DNA of 64,000 bases. It comes from Umbilicaria muhlenbergii. Lineage: Eukaryota; Ascomycota; Lecanoromycetes; Umbilicariales; Umbilicariaceae. Below, in pieces: positions 21,326 through 35,229 of the stretch. Where the stretch lies: positions 93,607 through 157,606 of the forward strand of contig KK106983.1 in the NCBI GenBank assembly GCA_000611775.1, written 5' to 3'. The notes beneath the pieces were generated by a model, which worked only from the letters and a program-made list of their open reading frames with translations, did no database searches and had not been told where the DNA came from. The position numbers were made by a program, and so were the translations under genes. Numbering within the stretch: the first letter of the stretch is position 1; each line of letters starts with the position of its first letter.

Positions 21326-22500
21326 GTCTCCTTTGGTATCATGATGCACTTTGCAAACGCCACGAAAGGGAACCTGGTAGACCCTGGTTCCACCATATCA
21401 TCGACAAGGTCCAGGGCATGTAGGAAATGAGCCGGATCTGCACCTTCGAAGCGAAGGCAACTAGGTACTCTCGCTACCTCTACTCTGGACAACGGGCGAG
21501 GCCTTCTTTCCTAAGGTACAGTAGGCCACTATTCCAACAAGGCGCAGGCGCTTGAAACGCGAGCTAATCCTCGCTACTTCACAACGACGTACTCCGGAGT
21601 TACAGCATGTGCAAGTAGAGATGCTTAGGTGGCAAGCAATGCAGCACTCCGCGATAGAGACGATGTAGATTTCAAGGTTGCCCCTACGGGCCCACATCAG
21701 TGGGAAATGCCTCACCATGTTTTGCTAATATGGTGATGTAGCTTTAGACGATGTCGATTTTCATTAGATGATAGAGCATACTCCGAGTAAGACGACCCAG
21801 TTACAACCCCATGTTACTACCGGAGCAAAACACTTGCTCGTACTCCGCTCGTACTCGTACGTAAAAAGTGGCACATGCATCGGCTTTCTTTCCGCACTCA
21901 TCGACCAATTTTTCGTCGGCAAGGCAGGCTGAATGTAACTACCTCCCTTGAATAACTTCCATTCATCCAGGCCTTATCCGCACCTCCATGTCCCCCTCAT
22001 GTGAAAATGCCCAAGTGGGAAACCAAGACGTCAGTGCGCGCGAGCGAGCGGGCACGAGCGCTTCGGCCCTTCCCCACGAGACGACGACAATCGAAACCCG
22101 CACGTCCCAACTTCGCGTTCTCGTACCCCCAATGTATCGGCCATCTGACACCGATGTCAAAGCGCTGGTAGCCCGGTAGGTACATTGTCAAAGCCGGCTG
22201 ATCATGATCGACTCTACCTCACCTACCTTACCCCGCAATATGTACGAAAGGCAGGTGCCAAGGGGAACGGAATTGATCGCTCGGGTGCAGTACCGCACCT
22301 AAGGTAGCGAAGCCGATCCAAGCAAATACGCCTCGCCCCGCCCGCCCTCGTCGGATGCTCCGTCCCCGACTGTGCCGACGACAAACCCGAACCCTGAAGC
22401 CGCGCACAGACGCAACCGTGATCCTCGACAAACGCTGAACAGGGTCTTCGATCCTCAAGCCACACCGCCAAGCCAGCCGATCTCCCACCAACCGACTCCC
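21326..22500. other. Intergenic
   Basis: No gene recognised between the pseudogene and the 3' end of the Kre33 gene. Confidence 0.45.
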
Positions 22501-25500
22501 TCACCTACTCCTCCCCAAGCCCTTCTTCAGCCTTTTCGCTTCCGCATCCCCAATCTCCTGCGCATATACTTCGGCCGCCGTATCCCCCTTCCTCTTGGCC
22601 GAGACCCGTTTGCCAGACTTGACGCTGACGGTCAGACTTTTGCCACCGGTTGCTTGGACCTGTTGTGCGGTTGCGGCGGCGGCGGCGCGTTTGATCTGGG
22701 ATTCGGCGTCGGCCCAGTCGGCGGTACCGGTTGCGATTTCGAACCTGCAGTCACATGTCAGTTTGCGTTTTTTTGCGCCACCCGACACATAGACTCGGAT
22801 TGTGGACTTACCGGTCCAAGGGCAGAGCATCGATGAGGGCCCTCTGTTTCTCTTTCAGCTCTTTGTCCACGTCTTCGCCTCCCTCTCTCAGCTCGTCGTC
22901 CAGATCCTTTTCTAGAGCCACGAACCTCCCCGTTTCTCCCTTTGTCTTCTCTTCGGCGTCATCCTGGTCCATGGTCGTTGGTTCGCGAGCAGGTATCCCT
23001 TCTGCCACTGCCCCTTCTACCAAGGCCCGGAAATGGCTCGATACCTTCCTCACTATCTTGACAAACATAGCCAAAAGCTGACTCGCTGGCAATCCAAGCT
23101 CTTTTTCTACGTCTTCCAAGACCTTGCGCTGCAGCCCGACCGCCAGCAAAATAGAGGACTGAACGCCAGAGAGCTTGATGGCGGGTTTGAGACGGCCTGT
23201 AAAGTATAGTAGTGCAATTGAAGGCACCATGTCGAGAATGACGTGGTAATCCAACATGTTGTTTGCGTAGCTATCCAGACGCTTCAAGTCGAATGGCGAG
23301 AACTGAGTGTCCAGTTCCGACTTGGTAAGTGGTCTCACTGGAGACGACATGTCAAGCTTCGAACCCGAGTTGGCGGACTCGTCAATGCTGAGAGCCAGGA
23401 CGGAGGGGAAGGAGCGGAATTGGTAGGAGAGGAGAGATAGGAAGCGTTTATGGAAATCACGGGCGAAGGCGCCGAGCCAGGCACTGTCGTTTGTACTGAC
23501 GCCGTTGGATAGTGTGCGCAGCATAACGCATGTATGCTCGCCTGTCAAGTCGTTGGGGGTTTGACGAAGGTAGACAGGGGCGAAGGAAGCGCGTTTCCAG
23601 AACCTGTGAAGGGCGGAGGTGAGGCCAAAGCTAACGCCAATGTAGTCAAGGGGTTGTGGTCGCCGTTCGGAAAGTTTGGAGAAGAGTGGCGGCATACTGT
23701 GTATATCGCGGACTTTAATGTTGTCGGAGAGCAGAGTCGAGTTTTCTAACTCAGCGTCTCTGACGCGCACCATTGAGTCTGCTTGGGTGTTTTCGTTTTC
23801 AGAGAGACTGGCGAATTTGCCTTCGTAGAAATCTGTCAAGAGGCCGAGTGCACGACTGCCGTAACCCATGCTGATATAGTCAGGGTTGGTAGCAATGCGG
23901 ACCACGCGTGCTCCAGAGAGACCACCAAAGTCCTCGTCCTGGAATTGCTGGCTCACCAGCCATGGGATAAGATCACCACCGGCGCGCTGGCCCCTGCTGA
24001 GGCTATTGAGCACGCTTTGCTTGCTGATCTGACCCTCCAATGCGACCTGCACTACGCACAGAGGCTCTGGTAATCGGGGACTGTCGTCATCTACCGGAGG
24101 AACAAGGACGAAAAGCTGGTGCGCAGGAGCATCGCTCATGAGTTGGAGGTCGTTTGGCGAATTCTTGTAGTGGCTTGCCACATACAGAGCCATCATTTGC
24201 TGCAAGAACTTCTCAGAGACTGGATGGAAAGAGAACAGCGTATCTCTGTTCACATGCAGGAGCTGGCATTCGGAAGGGTGAGGGCAGCCTTGCGTGTTCA
24301 GTTTCGATCGAGGTAAAGTGGCATCCAAGCAGAGCAGTCTGTTAAGCCACTTCTCCACCGCGTCGCCTTGCGCATATCGTATAGGCTCTGATAGTGTGAT
24401 TTCTCGTAGAGTTCGCCCTCCTGCATATGCCTGATCACCATTCCGTGCCGGTTTGCCACTTGATCGATCAGCTACATCACCATCACCAGCCCCGTTGGTC
24501 TTGGTAACGCCTCTTGATTGCTCGCGGAGTTGTTGAATCAACTTCAGTGACAGCGATCGACCCGTGCCCTCATATCCATTGATGGTTGATGCCATGAACA
24601 CCAAGTACGGGCCCATCAATTTTCTTACGAGCGGAAGAGGTATAGCTGCCGCTTCGTCAATAACAAGTAGCTCTGCTTGGCCCAGCGTATAAGCGTCTTG
24701 TGGTTGGATGTACTGAATGGTTTGCCTGTGCTGACGGTGAACATTGACTCGTACAATCGCTTTGTTGAAATCTGGATTGGTTGATTGAATAATTGTGTAA
24801 TCAACATGGTCCAAGTAATTGAGGGCATCAAAGCCTTTGAAGACAAACTCAAACAAGGTTTTCAGATTCTCAGGACTAGGTGAGGTGATGAAAATATTGC
24901 TATATCCATGTGCAATAGCAGCAGCGATTGCAACGCCCAGAGCCGCGGACTTGCCCCTCCCACGAGCGGCAGTCAAGGCGACCGTGCTTCGTAATGTCTT
25001 CTCCGCTATTGCGTCAACGAATGTCAGGAGTGCTTTTGCTTGATCCACTGTTTTTGCCAGTGTCACGAGGGAGCCCACGGGTTGAGAATCTACTAGGCTT
25101 TCCTTGATTCCATCAAGCTCTTTCCTTGCCTTTGACTTCCCCTCGTCATCTGGGTCTGGTGGTGGTAATTGCTTGACGCTCTTTCCTCCGGAGATGGGTA
25201 GGACGTTGAGCTCATCGTCGATTACCAGACATGATTCACAGCTCCCTAGGGACAAGATAAAACGTTCGTTAAAGCGTGCGGTCACATCATCGTGTGCTTC
25301 GGTTCGATATCTCGAATGTATGTCCATAGATAGAGTGTATAGTTGTTTCAAGCTGGTCATTCCCTTTAGTAATAGCAGAACCAGTCCTCCACCTTCCACA
25401 GTCTCGATTGTCCGCGCCAATAGGTTCGGGGTGATGGCCTCAAAATCCTGTAGTATGCACATCCCAAAGGTATTACCAAGGATCTTCTCAGTTTCCTTGT

Positions 25501-25872
25501 AGTAAACATAACGTATGTTGTGTAGCGTGACAAACAGTTCAAAAGGATCCTCCGTATTAGGTTCTCGGATTCCCCGTTTGATCTCCTTTTTGATTTTATT
25601 CTCACGTTTCTTGCGGTGGCTTGTGAAACCCAAGAGGTCCTTTTTGTAAGCCCAGAGTACCGACTTGTTCTGCTTGATGTCGACGCTCGACATTATATAG
25701 TGTAGGTGAACGATGACATCCTTTGCTCGGTCTCCCACCACAACAATGAAGCTTCGCTTTTTCTCCTGCACGCCATTGCGGATGAGAGCTGGGATGCGCG
25801 AGTCACTACATCTGTGTCAGAGGAAGCTAGACAGGAGGTCTGAAGGTGGACATACATAGCTTTCCTAGGCAT
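22501..25872 (-). CDS. KRE33: RNA cytidine acetyltransferase (Kre33/NAT10)
   Basis: Three exons on the minus strand: 25872-25856, 25805-22812 and 22744-22501, giving 1084 residues. The 17-base first exon supplies MPRKAI, joined to DSRIPALIRNGVQEKKRSFI, the invariant family N-terminus. Domains in order are the DUF1726/helicase-associated N-terminal part, a helicase-like ATPase (Walker A ALTAARGRGKSAALG, Walker B ELLVIDEAAAIPLPL), the GNAT acetyltransferase domain (ARVVRIATNPDYISMGYGSR) and the C-terminal tRNA-binding region ending in a basic tail (KRLKKGLGRSR). The enzyme makes N4-acetylcytidine in 18S rRNA and in Leu and Ser tRNAs (with Tan1) and is needed for small-subunit assembly in the nucleolus. 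Length matches the family. Divergent from the GT90 gene. Confidence 0.97.
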
Positions 25873-26573
25873 CCTCCTTCTTTCAATACCTCAAGGGTCT
25901 TCTGTGTGTACTTCGCTGAATTCGTATTGAGGATGGGCCTTATGGATCCAGGATCATCCTTGCAATCTTCTCGCTTTAGATGCGCCACAACAAGAGATTC
26001 AGTCTGGCTCGAATAGTAGCACTTCAGATGGTGGTGCCTGGGGTTCAGATAGCTGCTTCAGTCGTTGCTGCCGATTCGTGAACTTTTTTTGGATGTAATA
26101 AATTCTTAGCGCCGCTAACCCCCCGCATAACTCATAAGTGGATGCGCATTGCATGTGGATGCGCACGGTGTAGCATGGATGGCGATGATGATGATGGTCT
26201 GGCCGGCGAGGACAGCTCGACTTTAGGTTATTTGTTTGTGATAGCTACAAGCTTCCTGTCGTCTCTTCTGCGCAGTGGTGACCATGTTAAGGTCATAGTC
26301 CTCGATAAACCTTGGCTTGAGAGGATCTGCTGATAGCCACCTTAGCCCAAGGAGCGCCACTCTCGTGTATATGCTCGTTCCAGATTTGTGGACAAGGAGA
26401 GGTTGATTGGACTTGGGTACGCAGGACTCGTTTCAATTGTAATACGTGAAGCTGACGCTGCTACAAGGGGACTTTTTATCACAGTGTCCGCCGTCTACCT
26501 AACTTATGAGCGATCATTCGTGTTTGGTACAGTTTCATCAGCTCTCCTATAGTTGCCTTATTCCTCAGGCTGA
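25873..26573. promoter_or_regulatory. Divergent region between Kre33 and GT90 genes
   Basis: About 700 bp. An unplaced 5' exon of the GT90 gene may lie within it. Confidence 0.4.
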
Positions 26574-29500
26574 TTGCTACCAGATAGGCCGATCCAGTCT
26601 TCGATTGTGAGTCTGACTGTCGCCGGGCTATGTATCTCTCTCCTCCATGTCTTCGCCCCGAAACTATTGCTCTCCGGCGCGAGACCTCAAGGATACTCGG
26701 CCTTGCCTCTGGATGATCGACGTCGGCCGCACCTATCAAGAGAGCCATCGCCTGAGACTGAGAATGGCGCCAAACCTTTGGGCCCTTTGTTACGGCGATT
26801 CTTACTCGCCAGCGCCGTCGGTGGCGTCTGTCTTCGCGTTGAAGTCTTCAGGCAGATGGTAGGATATAGACAATGCGCGTCACCGGGCGTGGAGGCAGGT
26901 GCACTACGAAATCGCACGGTTTTCCAGCCTGGCTAATACAACATCCAGTCCTTCGCGGTGATTCTTTTGGCTTGTTACGAATATTGGCGGATTCAACGGC
27001 CACCCAAAAACAATGCTAAACACCCCACCGAAAACGGCTATGGAGCATTGTTACGTCGTCTTGTCGCTTATGAGCCCATAAAACATGCTTTGCCTACAGT
27101 GCTGCTCTATAGTGCATGTGTTCTTACAACTTCGTTCGGCTCTGCGGAACGGTCAACGTATATCTGTCCAGTAGCCCTGAACGAGAGGAAGCTGGCGCTG
27201 TTGTTGCAGTACTTGGGGGTGTTCTTGGATAGCTTTGTTCTGACCGCCGTTGCGGAGCTTACTGGGCAACAGAGGAAAGAGTCGACCACAAGAGGCCGGA
27301 ACGCTCCGCTGGTAGTGGGCATTATATTCTTGGTACGGTTCCCATGCACAACGACAAGAAGTTGTACATTTCACTGATTGGCCATAGTTCTCGGCCACAG
27401 TTCTATCGTTTGCAGGAGTCATTGTCTACCTCACGAAGCCGGAGTGCAGAAGCTGGATTCTTAATGTCGATGAAACATACCTACGAGATCTGGCCAAACA
27501 GACAGTTTTATTTACAGCTTTATCGGTTTGCGCGTTAAAAGTAGTGAGTACAGTACGCAAAGCCCCTGAATGGTTGAAGCTAAGTAGTGGCAGTTCAGTT
27601 CCACCGGTTCTCTTGACCTTGTCATAATGGTTCTGTTTCTCTACACATATTCATCCGGATTCGAAAATGCATGGACGAACCGTTCGCCTTACTACCCAGC
27701 TTTCCCAGTCTGGAATGCGACATCTCTTGTACTCTTATTCTCTGGAACTATCATGTTCCTCGGTGCTAGGACGGCTTCAGACTGTCAAAGATCCTTGCAG
27801 ACGCCGCGTCCATTTCCTCAAATACCCTCGTGGCTGTGCACGTTGTTAATTATTCTTTTCTCGGTCCCAATTTTTCTGGATATATCGCGGACTAACGTAC
27901 TTAGCACACACCCGATAGATACATTAATGGAGGAAGCTCATGAGCAACACCAGGCATGGGTAAAGCAAGCTTCGACGAGCAAGACCCTAGGACATGCTAC
28001 TGATGAGTACCGTCGACGTTACAAGCGCCATCCACCTCCAAAATTCGACGAATGGTACAATTATGCTACATCGAGGTCTTCACTGGTTATCGACGATTAT
28101 GATAGCATCTATGAGGATCTACTCCCGTTCTGGGCGAGCGATCCACTAACTCTTCGAACTCGGACTCGTGAAATGATCCTTGATCGTTGGAATGAGATCG
28201 CTGAAGTGAGCATCCGTGATGGCAAAGCAGAGATTGGACCCAATGTTCTTCTAACTCATCGATGGATGCTGGATGGAGTCTTGGCGATGCTCAACAACTT
28301 TGTCAAGTGGATTCCGGATATGGATCTTGCATTCAACATCAACGACGAATCAAGGGTAGCCATACCCTACGAAAGTCTAGAGACTCTAAAGGCTATAGGA
28401 GAAAGAGCAGGAAGACTAGACTGGGGCAAATACAACGAATGGAGTTCCAACAGAGCCGACACCTGGCGCCCCATCGACGAAACAATCTTCGTTCAAAGCC
28501 GCTTCGAAGACCACTCCTTCCACAACACCTTCTCCACCTACGGCTCCATCGCCTGCCCCCCCTCCTCCCCAGCCCGCCGCACCCGCACCTGGGACCCCCG
28601 CACCCACTGCACAACCTGCACGACCCCCCATTCCCTCGGCCCCTTCCTCCGCAACTGGACCCTCGCCGCCTCCCCCTGCCATCAACCCGACCTCGCCAAC
28701 CTCCACGGCTTCTACCTCTCCCCCGCCGCCTTCAAGACCACGCACGACGCCCTCCCCGTCTTCTCGCAAAGCAAAGCCCACGGCTACGCCGACATCCTCT
28801 ACCCCTCCCCCTGGAACTACATGGACAAAGTACAATACGCCCCCTCCGACTCCTCGGGCGCCCACCCCGACCCGCCCTTCGCCGACAAAGAAAACTCCCT
28901 CTTCTGGCGCGGCGCCACCTCCGAAGGCGTCTCCGCCACCGGCACCTGGAAGGGAATGGCCCGTCAACGCCTCGTGCACCTCGCGAACAACAGCACCGAC
29001 CCCGTGTCCGTGCTGCTCCCCTCCCCGCCTACCGCCCCTATAACCCCCACCACGAAATACGCCTTCCAGCACCTCACCCCGGCCCAGCTCCGCGGCCTAG
29101 GCCTCCACGCCGACGTCCGCATCGTGGACAAGATCGCCCGCTGCGGGGGCGACGACTGCGATGCCCAGCAGCGGGAGTTTGGATTAGTCGGGCCTAGTGA
29201 TTTTCAGGACCATTGGCGGTATCGATATCTGATGGATCTGGACGGGGCGGGGTTCAGCGGGCGGTTTCTGCCGTTTTTGGAGAGTCGGAGCTTGCCGTTC
29301 AAGGCGGCGTTGTTTAGGGAGTGGTGGGACACAAGGGTGGCGGCGTGGGTGCATTTCGTGCCGGTGGATGTGAGGTTGGGGGGGTGGTGGAGTTTGTTGG
29401 CTTATTTTGCGGGGGTGGGGGTGGGGGGTGGGAGTGGAGATGGGAAGGGCAGGGGGAGGGTCAAAGAGGGAGAGGCGATTGCGGAACGGGGGCGGGAGTG

Positions 29501-29612
29501 GGCGGGGAGGGTGCTGAGGAAGGAGGATATGGAGGTTTATTTCTTTAGGCTGTTGTTGGAGTGGGGGCGCTTGACGGATGAGAGGAGGGATGAGATTGGG
29601 TTTCAGATATGA
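26574..29612 (+). CDS. CAP10-type glycosyltransferase (GT90) with multi-pass N-terminus
   Basis: The coding region spans several exons. The N-terminal part (LCISLLHVFAPKLLLSGARP, then ASAVGGVCLRVEVFRQM) and the pieces after it (LPTVLLYSACVLTTSFGSAE; ATVLSFAGVIVYLTKPECRS) hold several membrane segments. The last join is ALSVCALKV-WQFSSTGSLDLVIM, across an intron at about 27544-27587. The long last exon carries the luminal CAP10 domain: HHPPPKFDEWY-like RHPPPKFDEWYNYA, FWRGATSEG, and the C-terminal KDHWRYRYLMDLDGAGFSGR-like segment (DHWRYRYLMDLDGAGFSGRF). GT90 enzymes add xylose or related sugars to glycans in the Golgi; Cap10 itself acts in capsule synthesis. The in-frame region has no ATG before 26856, so the true start is probably in an upstream exon. 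The second exon boundary was not settled. The second half is strongly C-rich at third positions. Confidence 0.82.
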
Positions 29613-30917
29613 GCCGGGGGGGTGAATTGGGTTGGGCGGAGGTTGGGGAGGTTAGAATTCTTGGTTTTTAGGAGTTAGATTGCCTAGTTTTTAGGGAGTT
29701 AGATGCTAGATTTTCAGGGTGAGGGGGAGTATACATGAATGTCTTATTTTCAGGGGGAGATTGCACGTGAAGTTTTGTTTATAGAGGGAGATGTACATGA
29801 AGTCTTATTTTTGGGGGAGATGTACATCAGGCTTGTTTGGAAGAAGACGCTCTCCGCCCGCCTTGACCTGTTTCGCGTGCTCCGTGATCGTCGATTGAAG
29901 CCTCAGCCTTCGAGGATGGAAATAAGCTTCCAGGACCAGCGCGACGGGCTGTTTCAGACCGCCGCGTTTGGGCATCAAGATAGAAGGCATGTTTCTGCAG
30001 ATACTCAGGGGTTTGTGGTTTTGAAATTTTAAGATGTTGACGTAAAGATAGAGCTAGGGGCGATTATTATCTCCTAACTTGGTGGGATGATGAGACGTGG
30101 GAGATCCAAGCCCCACCCCTTTTGGTGTAAGAAGGATTACTGTACTCGCGGTGTTGCTTATGCACCACATCTTAGCTTCACTATCTACATTACCTTACTG
30201 CAGCAATCCAGGGTGCTCTAAGACCATGGAGTGCAACATTCAAAGTGCGTCAAGGACAAGAACTGGAGCTAACGGAATGCTAAACCCCATTGATGACACT
30301 CATACAGCTTCATAAGCAAATTGATCGACCTGTTGAGATATTTGCATGCAGATGCCATGCTACTACTCTACCCCGCCCGCCTCGTGTTCCAAAAGCGTGT
30401 GCACCGTGGAGAGTACACCATTTGCTAGATAGAGCCTAGAGGTGCTGAGAAGAAAGGTACCTCGGATGCTCCGTCAGCCGGAAGATTCTCCGTATCTGCG
30501 CCCATGTTGATACCGGCTAAACCTGACACGGCACAGTCCTAGCGATGGAAGTGTCCTCCTAGACTCATTTGACATCCCCTGATATTGGTCCTAGACTCTT
30601 AGTCTGCTCCTATATCCCCTGACGTTCCCTGGTATTGGACGTGGACGATGTTACGCCGTCCCAGCACACCGTTCCAGCGTCCCGTCGCGTGGACTAGTAT
30701 CGAGCCCGTGCTCTAACTAATTTCCCATCCGCAACTGCTGGTCCCGCCGTTCGGTCCCACAACCTCGTGCTCTCAGCTATGGGATGCTGACAGATTCAAT
30801 CACCCCTGCATCTTATGTTTCCAATCATGATCGCCCCCAACTCCAAGACCTCTGTTGAGTCAGCTTATCCCGTCTAAAGCTGCCGTTGGCCCTGCTGCCG
30901 CGGCCCGCTTTGTTTCA
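29613..30917. other. Gene-poor convergent region
   Basis: About 1.3 kb between two convergent genes. It contains a 31-bp tandem repeat (29732-29827) and no recognisable gene. Confidence 0.5.
29732..29827 (+). repeat. About 31-bp degenerate tandem repeat, three copies
   Basis: Units of the form TACATGAAGTCTTATTTTTG then GGGGAGATG start near 29732, 29764 and 29794. Confidence 0.7.
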
Positions 30918-31641
30918 TTATTGACAGGTCTCGAGCATCTTCCTCAGAACGCCCATCAGAGTTGAGTTTTCCAAGGCGGCAGCGACCCTCTCCTTATCGC
31001 CCAATTGCTTGTTGACTTGGTCGCCCGTACTATGCGTGCCCTCCTTAATCCTCACATCCACTCGAAACCGTGGTGGGAGTGCTTGCTCAAGACGCACGCG
31101 CACACCTAGCCCGATCACAGTTGCCAAGCTGCAATGCGTTATCGTGGGCGTGATTTCAACTAGAACGGTTCGCAGTGGTGAGGAGGAGTTCGGGGAAAGC
31201 GGGGCGATGTGGATGTCTGGCAGGTTGACTACTGCAAGAGAGCCGAGGGAGAGCGGATGTTCAGGGTCGGAGATGGTGGAAATGAGGTCTGTGAAGGGAC
31301 TCGCAGCTTTAGCGGATGTGGCGCAAGGTGTTTAGCAGCACGATAGGCTTGAAAATCTCTAATTCGCCATCCTCAATAACGCAGTAGTGCCTTCAAATTT
31401 GCTTACCGTAAATCTCCTGCTCATCAATTGGCTCCGCACTTGAGTCATCCTCGCTGTCAGATTCGGAAGATGAGCCTGATGCCGCGGCGAATGGATCGGT
31501 GAGGTACGACGATGATGGGACGGTACTCGAGAAAAGGCCCAGGGTGGTCTTGTGGGAGCTTTGGGAAGAGGTGCGTTGACGTCTAGTGGGAAGGTCGGAG
31601 GCGTTGCGGATGGTGGGGTTGGCGTTGAGGATTTCGGACAT
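30918..31641 (-). CDS. CIA2: Cytosolic iron-sulfur assembly component 2 (CIA2/MIP18 family)
   Basis: Two exons: 31641-31407 and 31288-30918, joined by a 118-bp intron (EQEIY-DLISTISDPEHPL), giving 201 residues. The N-terminal 75 residues are Ser-rich and acidic. The remainder is a MIP18/DUF59 domain: DPEHPLSLGSLAVVNLPDI, then EITPTITHCSLATVIGLGVR with the conserved reactive Cys at about 131, then IKEGTHSTGDQVNKQLGDKE. The protein delivers 4Fe-4S clusters to nuclear and cytosolic enzymes as part of the CIA targeting complex with Cia1 and Met18. Length is normal for fungi. Confidence 0.95.
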
Positions 31642-34600
31642 TGTGCGTGATGTCCACCCGATAGGACGAAGGGGAGTCTCTGTGCCTACTCTGGATTGTT
31701 CACCGCAGTCGAGAGTTTGTCCAAGTGTTAAAATTAGAAGGTGGGCTTTCTGGAGTTCTCTTTGACACGAGTACGTTAATATGTGAGAGTGGTTACGTTG
31801 AAAAGGCTAGTCGTGTCCCGCCAACTACCTGGTAGACCTTTATCTGTTCCACTTACACTTACAAACTTTTATCTCGTACTACTCCGCAATCGGGGGGCAC
31901 CATCAAATCTTTCTAGACCCCAGCGTCGCACCATCAAACTTAAGCCGCACTTTCAAAGGGAATGCTACTCTGTGCAAGGTATTTTGAATCTCCTCACTTT
32001 TCACAGTGGGAAGAAAGTTTCGAAGTGGATCTCAGAAGAAAAGCCAGTATATCCATCGATCCCATCATCGGCATTCTTGGCTTTACGGGGTAAGGGTGTG
32101 CTTTTCCTGATTCCCCAGATCTCTTTTGCTCAAAGTTGCCACTTGGTGTCATGCCTGGGCGTTTATCGTTTCGAAAGTGTGGGACTCGTCGGTGTCCCCG
32201 GTGATGACCAACGTACGATGCTTGAAAATTCTTCAACTATGAGTACACCATCCTGTCAATGCGTTGTTTGACTTGAGCTTGGCTAGAGTCTGTACAACCC
32301 AAAGACAAGTCAAGCGAACGATTCTTGTTGTTCACCAGAGTTACCAGTGGCGGCGCGGAGGTCGCTATTGATTCAAAGTGCAACCGCGACGGCTTCCACG
32401 CAATGCACGCGAGGAAAATAAGCAGCAAGGATCCTTCACACACAGTGCGTCATTGTCCGACCTACCAGAGCTAAGCAAGCAAGGATATCAAGGTATGAGT
32501 TTTAATGGTGATAGTCGGTTTTGGCCACTTTGCCCCCAAAGACGCCCACGGTTGGTCATGATCTGATAATCTCTGGCGTTGGTGGCTGCTGGGAGAATAT
32601 TTCTGGAAGGCGCAAGCCGAGCCTTCTCGAAGAAAAGATTCTGCCTTACGGGATTCGGGAGATAACGCAGGAGCAACGGTCCACTGCAGACTGCAATGCT
32701 GCTGGGCGGGCTGAGCCGCCCGGCGTGACGCGTGAGTGATTCCTATTCCGGGATGCAGAAATGCGTGCCAATACAGACACGCCCTTCCCGAATTCTCGCC
32801 GATTACTTGCGTGCAAGGGTTGCTGGGTCAGGGGTAAGATGCGTAATCGTGTGCACCACTAGGTTCTTCGGGCAGGGCAGATTCTTCCATGGTGGAGACG
32901 TGAGGGCGACAGACCTTTGACACTTGGTGTTGCCGCGAGTAGCCGTTGGAACCGAAGCCGAGGCCAAGGCAGTGCTAGACATGGGGGGCAAATGGCAAAG
33001 CAGTGGCAGATGGCGAATTCAAGAGACGAGAACTTTTGCTTTCGCTTCCCCGTGCCAGACTTGCCAGTCGAATATATCAGTCCGAGTACGTGCGCCTCGA
33101 GATAAACGAAGCAAGGAGGTAGCAGTATGCCTACGGTTTGCCTCGTTTCGCTGCAAGGCCGCACGCGAGGAGAAAGAATAGTATATTTCTTGCATGGATC
33201 GAGTAACCTTGATCGGTCCCATCTTGCAGTTGCAGACATGATTTGATGAGGATTCCGAGGCATCGCTGGCCAGCGGAAGTTAGGACTCAGGACTCAGCAG
33301 CGCAGTACTCTCCAGCCTCTGCCTCGCCCTCGTACAACTACGTTGTAGACTGTCGTAGTGTGACCAACGATCAACTGACGGCGAGAGTGATCCTGGTCCG
33401 TGGTCCGGCTAGGTCCTATCGTTCCCATGGTTTGAACGTCTCCCTAACTTCCCTCACCGCGCTCTGTGTGGCCACACTCTAACTGCGAAAGGCATCGGTC
33501 GATCGACGATCAGCCACCAGGCATCAGACATCAGACATCATTCGCAGGGGCCATGTCCTGCGACTCCTTCCCTTGAATCACAGTTGCATGCAGATTGCAG
33601 ATTGCAGGCTCTGGTGCTAAGGCAAGGTTGCTAAGGATTTTAACCGTCTTTTTACTGTCACCGTTGCAACTCGCATGGACTTGCGTCGCACTCGTGTCGC
33701 CCTTCGGCTTGAGCGTCCTATGGCTTGTCGCACCATGCCACCCTCATCCATCCACAGCTGCTCGCACCCATGCCGACCGTGACGGTCGATTAGCGTACCA
33801 CGTCTGCGGTACAGTAGTGTAGAGCGGCCCTTTCGGTGGCCATGCCAAATACTAATGTCCAGCTCTCCAATCGCACTCGCTGAACGCAGGCCCTTCCACC
33901 TCCCTTCGCACGTATCAGGCCCCAGGGCGCCCATGTCGCCAATGCCTCGAAAATGGGCCTAAAGGGAGTCTCGTGCTATCGTACACGTTTGCCCGAATAA
34001 AGGACTGGACGAGTCCAAGAAGACCGAACAAGAACAAGAATCCGAATTCGACGCGAAGGAGAAAATATCAATGTGAGCATGAGCATGAACGGTGATCGCG
34101 GACGCCTGCATATCAACCGTTAGATCTTAGGCAGGCTTCGAATACGGCCTGACTTTTGACTTCTACCCCGCGCGCCACACCGACACATGGGCTTTCATCC
34201 TCGGCCTGCCCCCTACACGAATCACCCGAGTCACCGTATACGGCACCCCCAACTCACCCTCACCCTCACACCCACCGAACAGGAAGACGCGGAAAGGAAA
34301 GGAACAGACAAAACAGAAAAGGCGCATGACTTCGACCAGGTAGCCATTACTGCTTCGGGAACAGGAAGTGATCGCGGCCGGGACATTTCTGCCCCAGGGG
34401 CAAGCTCAAGCACTGCCCAAGCCTTTTCTCGAATCCACTTCCCGCTGATTCGCAACCTGAGCGAGGCCCTATCACAACGGCAAGCCAACTAGTACCAGAC
34501 CGGCCGAACCCACCCCGGCCTCACGCCTCAACTTGCGCTGCCCTCTCCTACATACAGACTTCGTCTGTTATTCGACAGTCGCATCAAGGATTAGCACCAG

Positions 34601-35229
34601 CGCGTGGACAACACCTTTTCCCAAACAAGAGCCCAGTCCAGCATACCTAATATTGTGACGGGATACCATCGACTGCACCCAGTGATCATCGCATACTGCT
34701 TCCTCGATTAAGATCATCGCCATCGTTTCACCTCCACATCGCCGCCGCGCGGCACCTTTGTCTCCACTTTGTTTGCTCTACTGGCCGTCCTCGTCTCTTG
34801 CCACTGTTTCGTGTATTGAAGCTTCTTATCCCGAGATTACCTGTCTATTTACGCTCCGGATCCTCATTATTCCGTGCAGCATTTAGATACTTTAGCTATC
34901 TGGAAGACCTCGGGTTTTCGCAGCAAGGATACTCGTCGATGAACCTGCCTAGGGGTTCGAATCTCCATCTTCAGGAGGCTCCATCAACGTGCTACAATAT
35001 CCAGGAAAATTAAAAACAAACGGTGCTCCTATGCTACCCGCTTCTCTACAACAAGTCGCATTCACACGGCGACCTAAGGATTCCTCCCCGGGAATCCATT
35101 GCTGACGTAGCACTCTGCTACAAGCATCCCGTGCTTCCGTGTTGACTTGGTGGAACTTCCGACACCGACGGCACGGCGAAAACTACTATCGGTTTTGTAA
35201 CTGCGAATCTGCTGCCATAGCATACCAAA
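31642..35229. other. Gene-poor stretch, about 3.6 kb
   Basis: No gene recognised on either strand. All ORFs are short, overlap on both strands and lack domains. The last 1 kb may be the long promoter and 5' leader of the Zn2Cys6 regulator. Confidence 0.45.

Noticed and set aside
34925-34990. GGTTCGAATCTCC resembling a tRNA T-loop
   Set aside because: No A box, anticodon arm or acceptor stem could be built around it.
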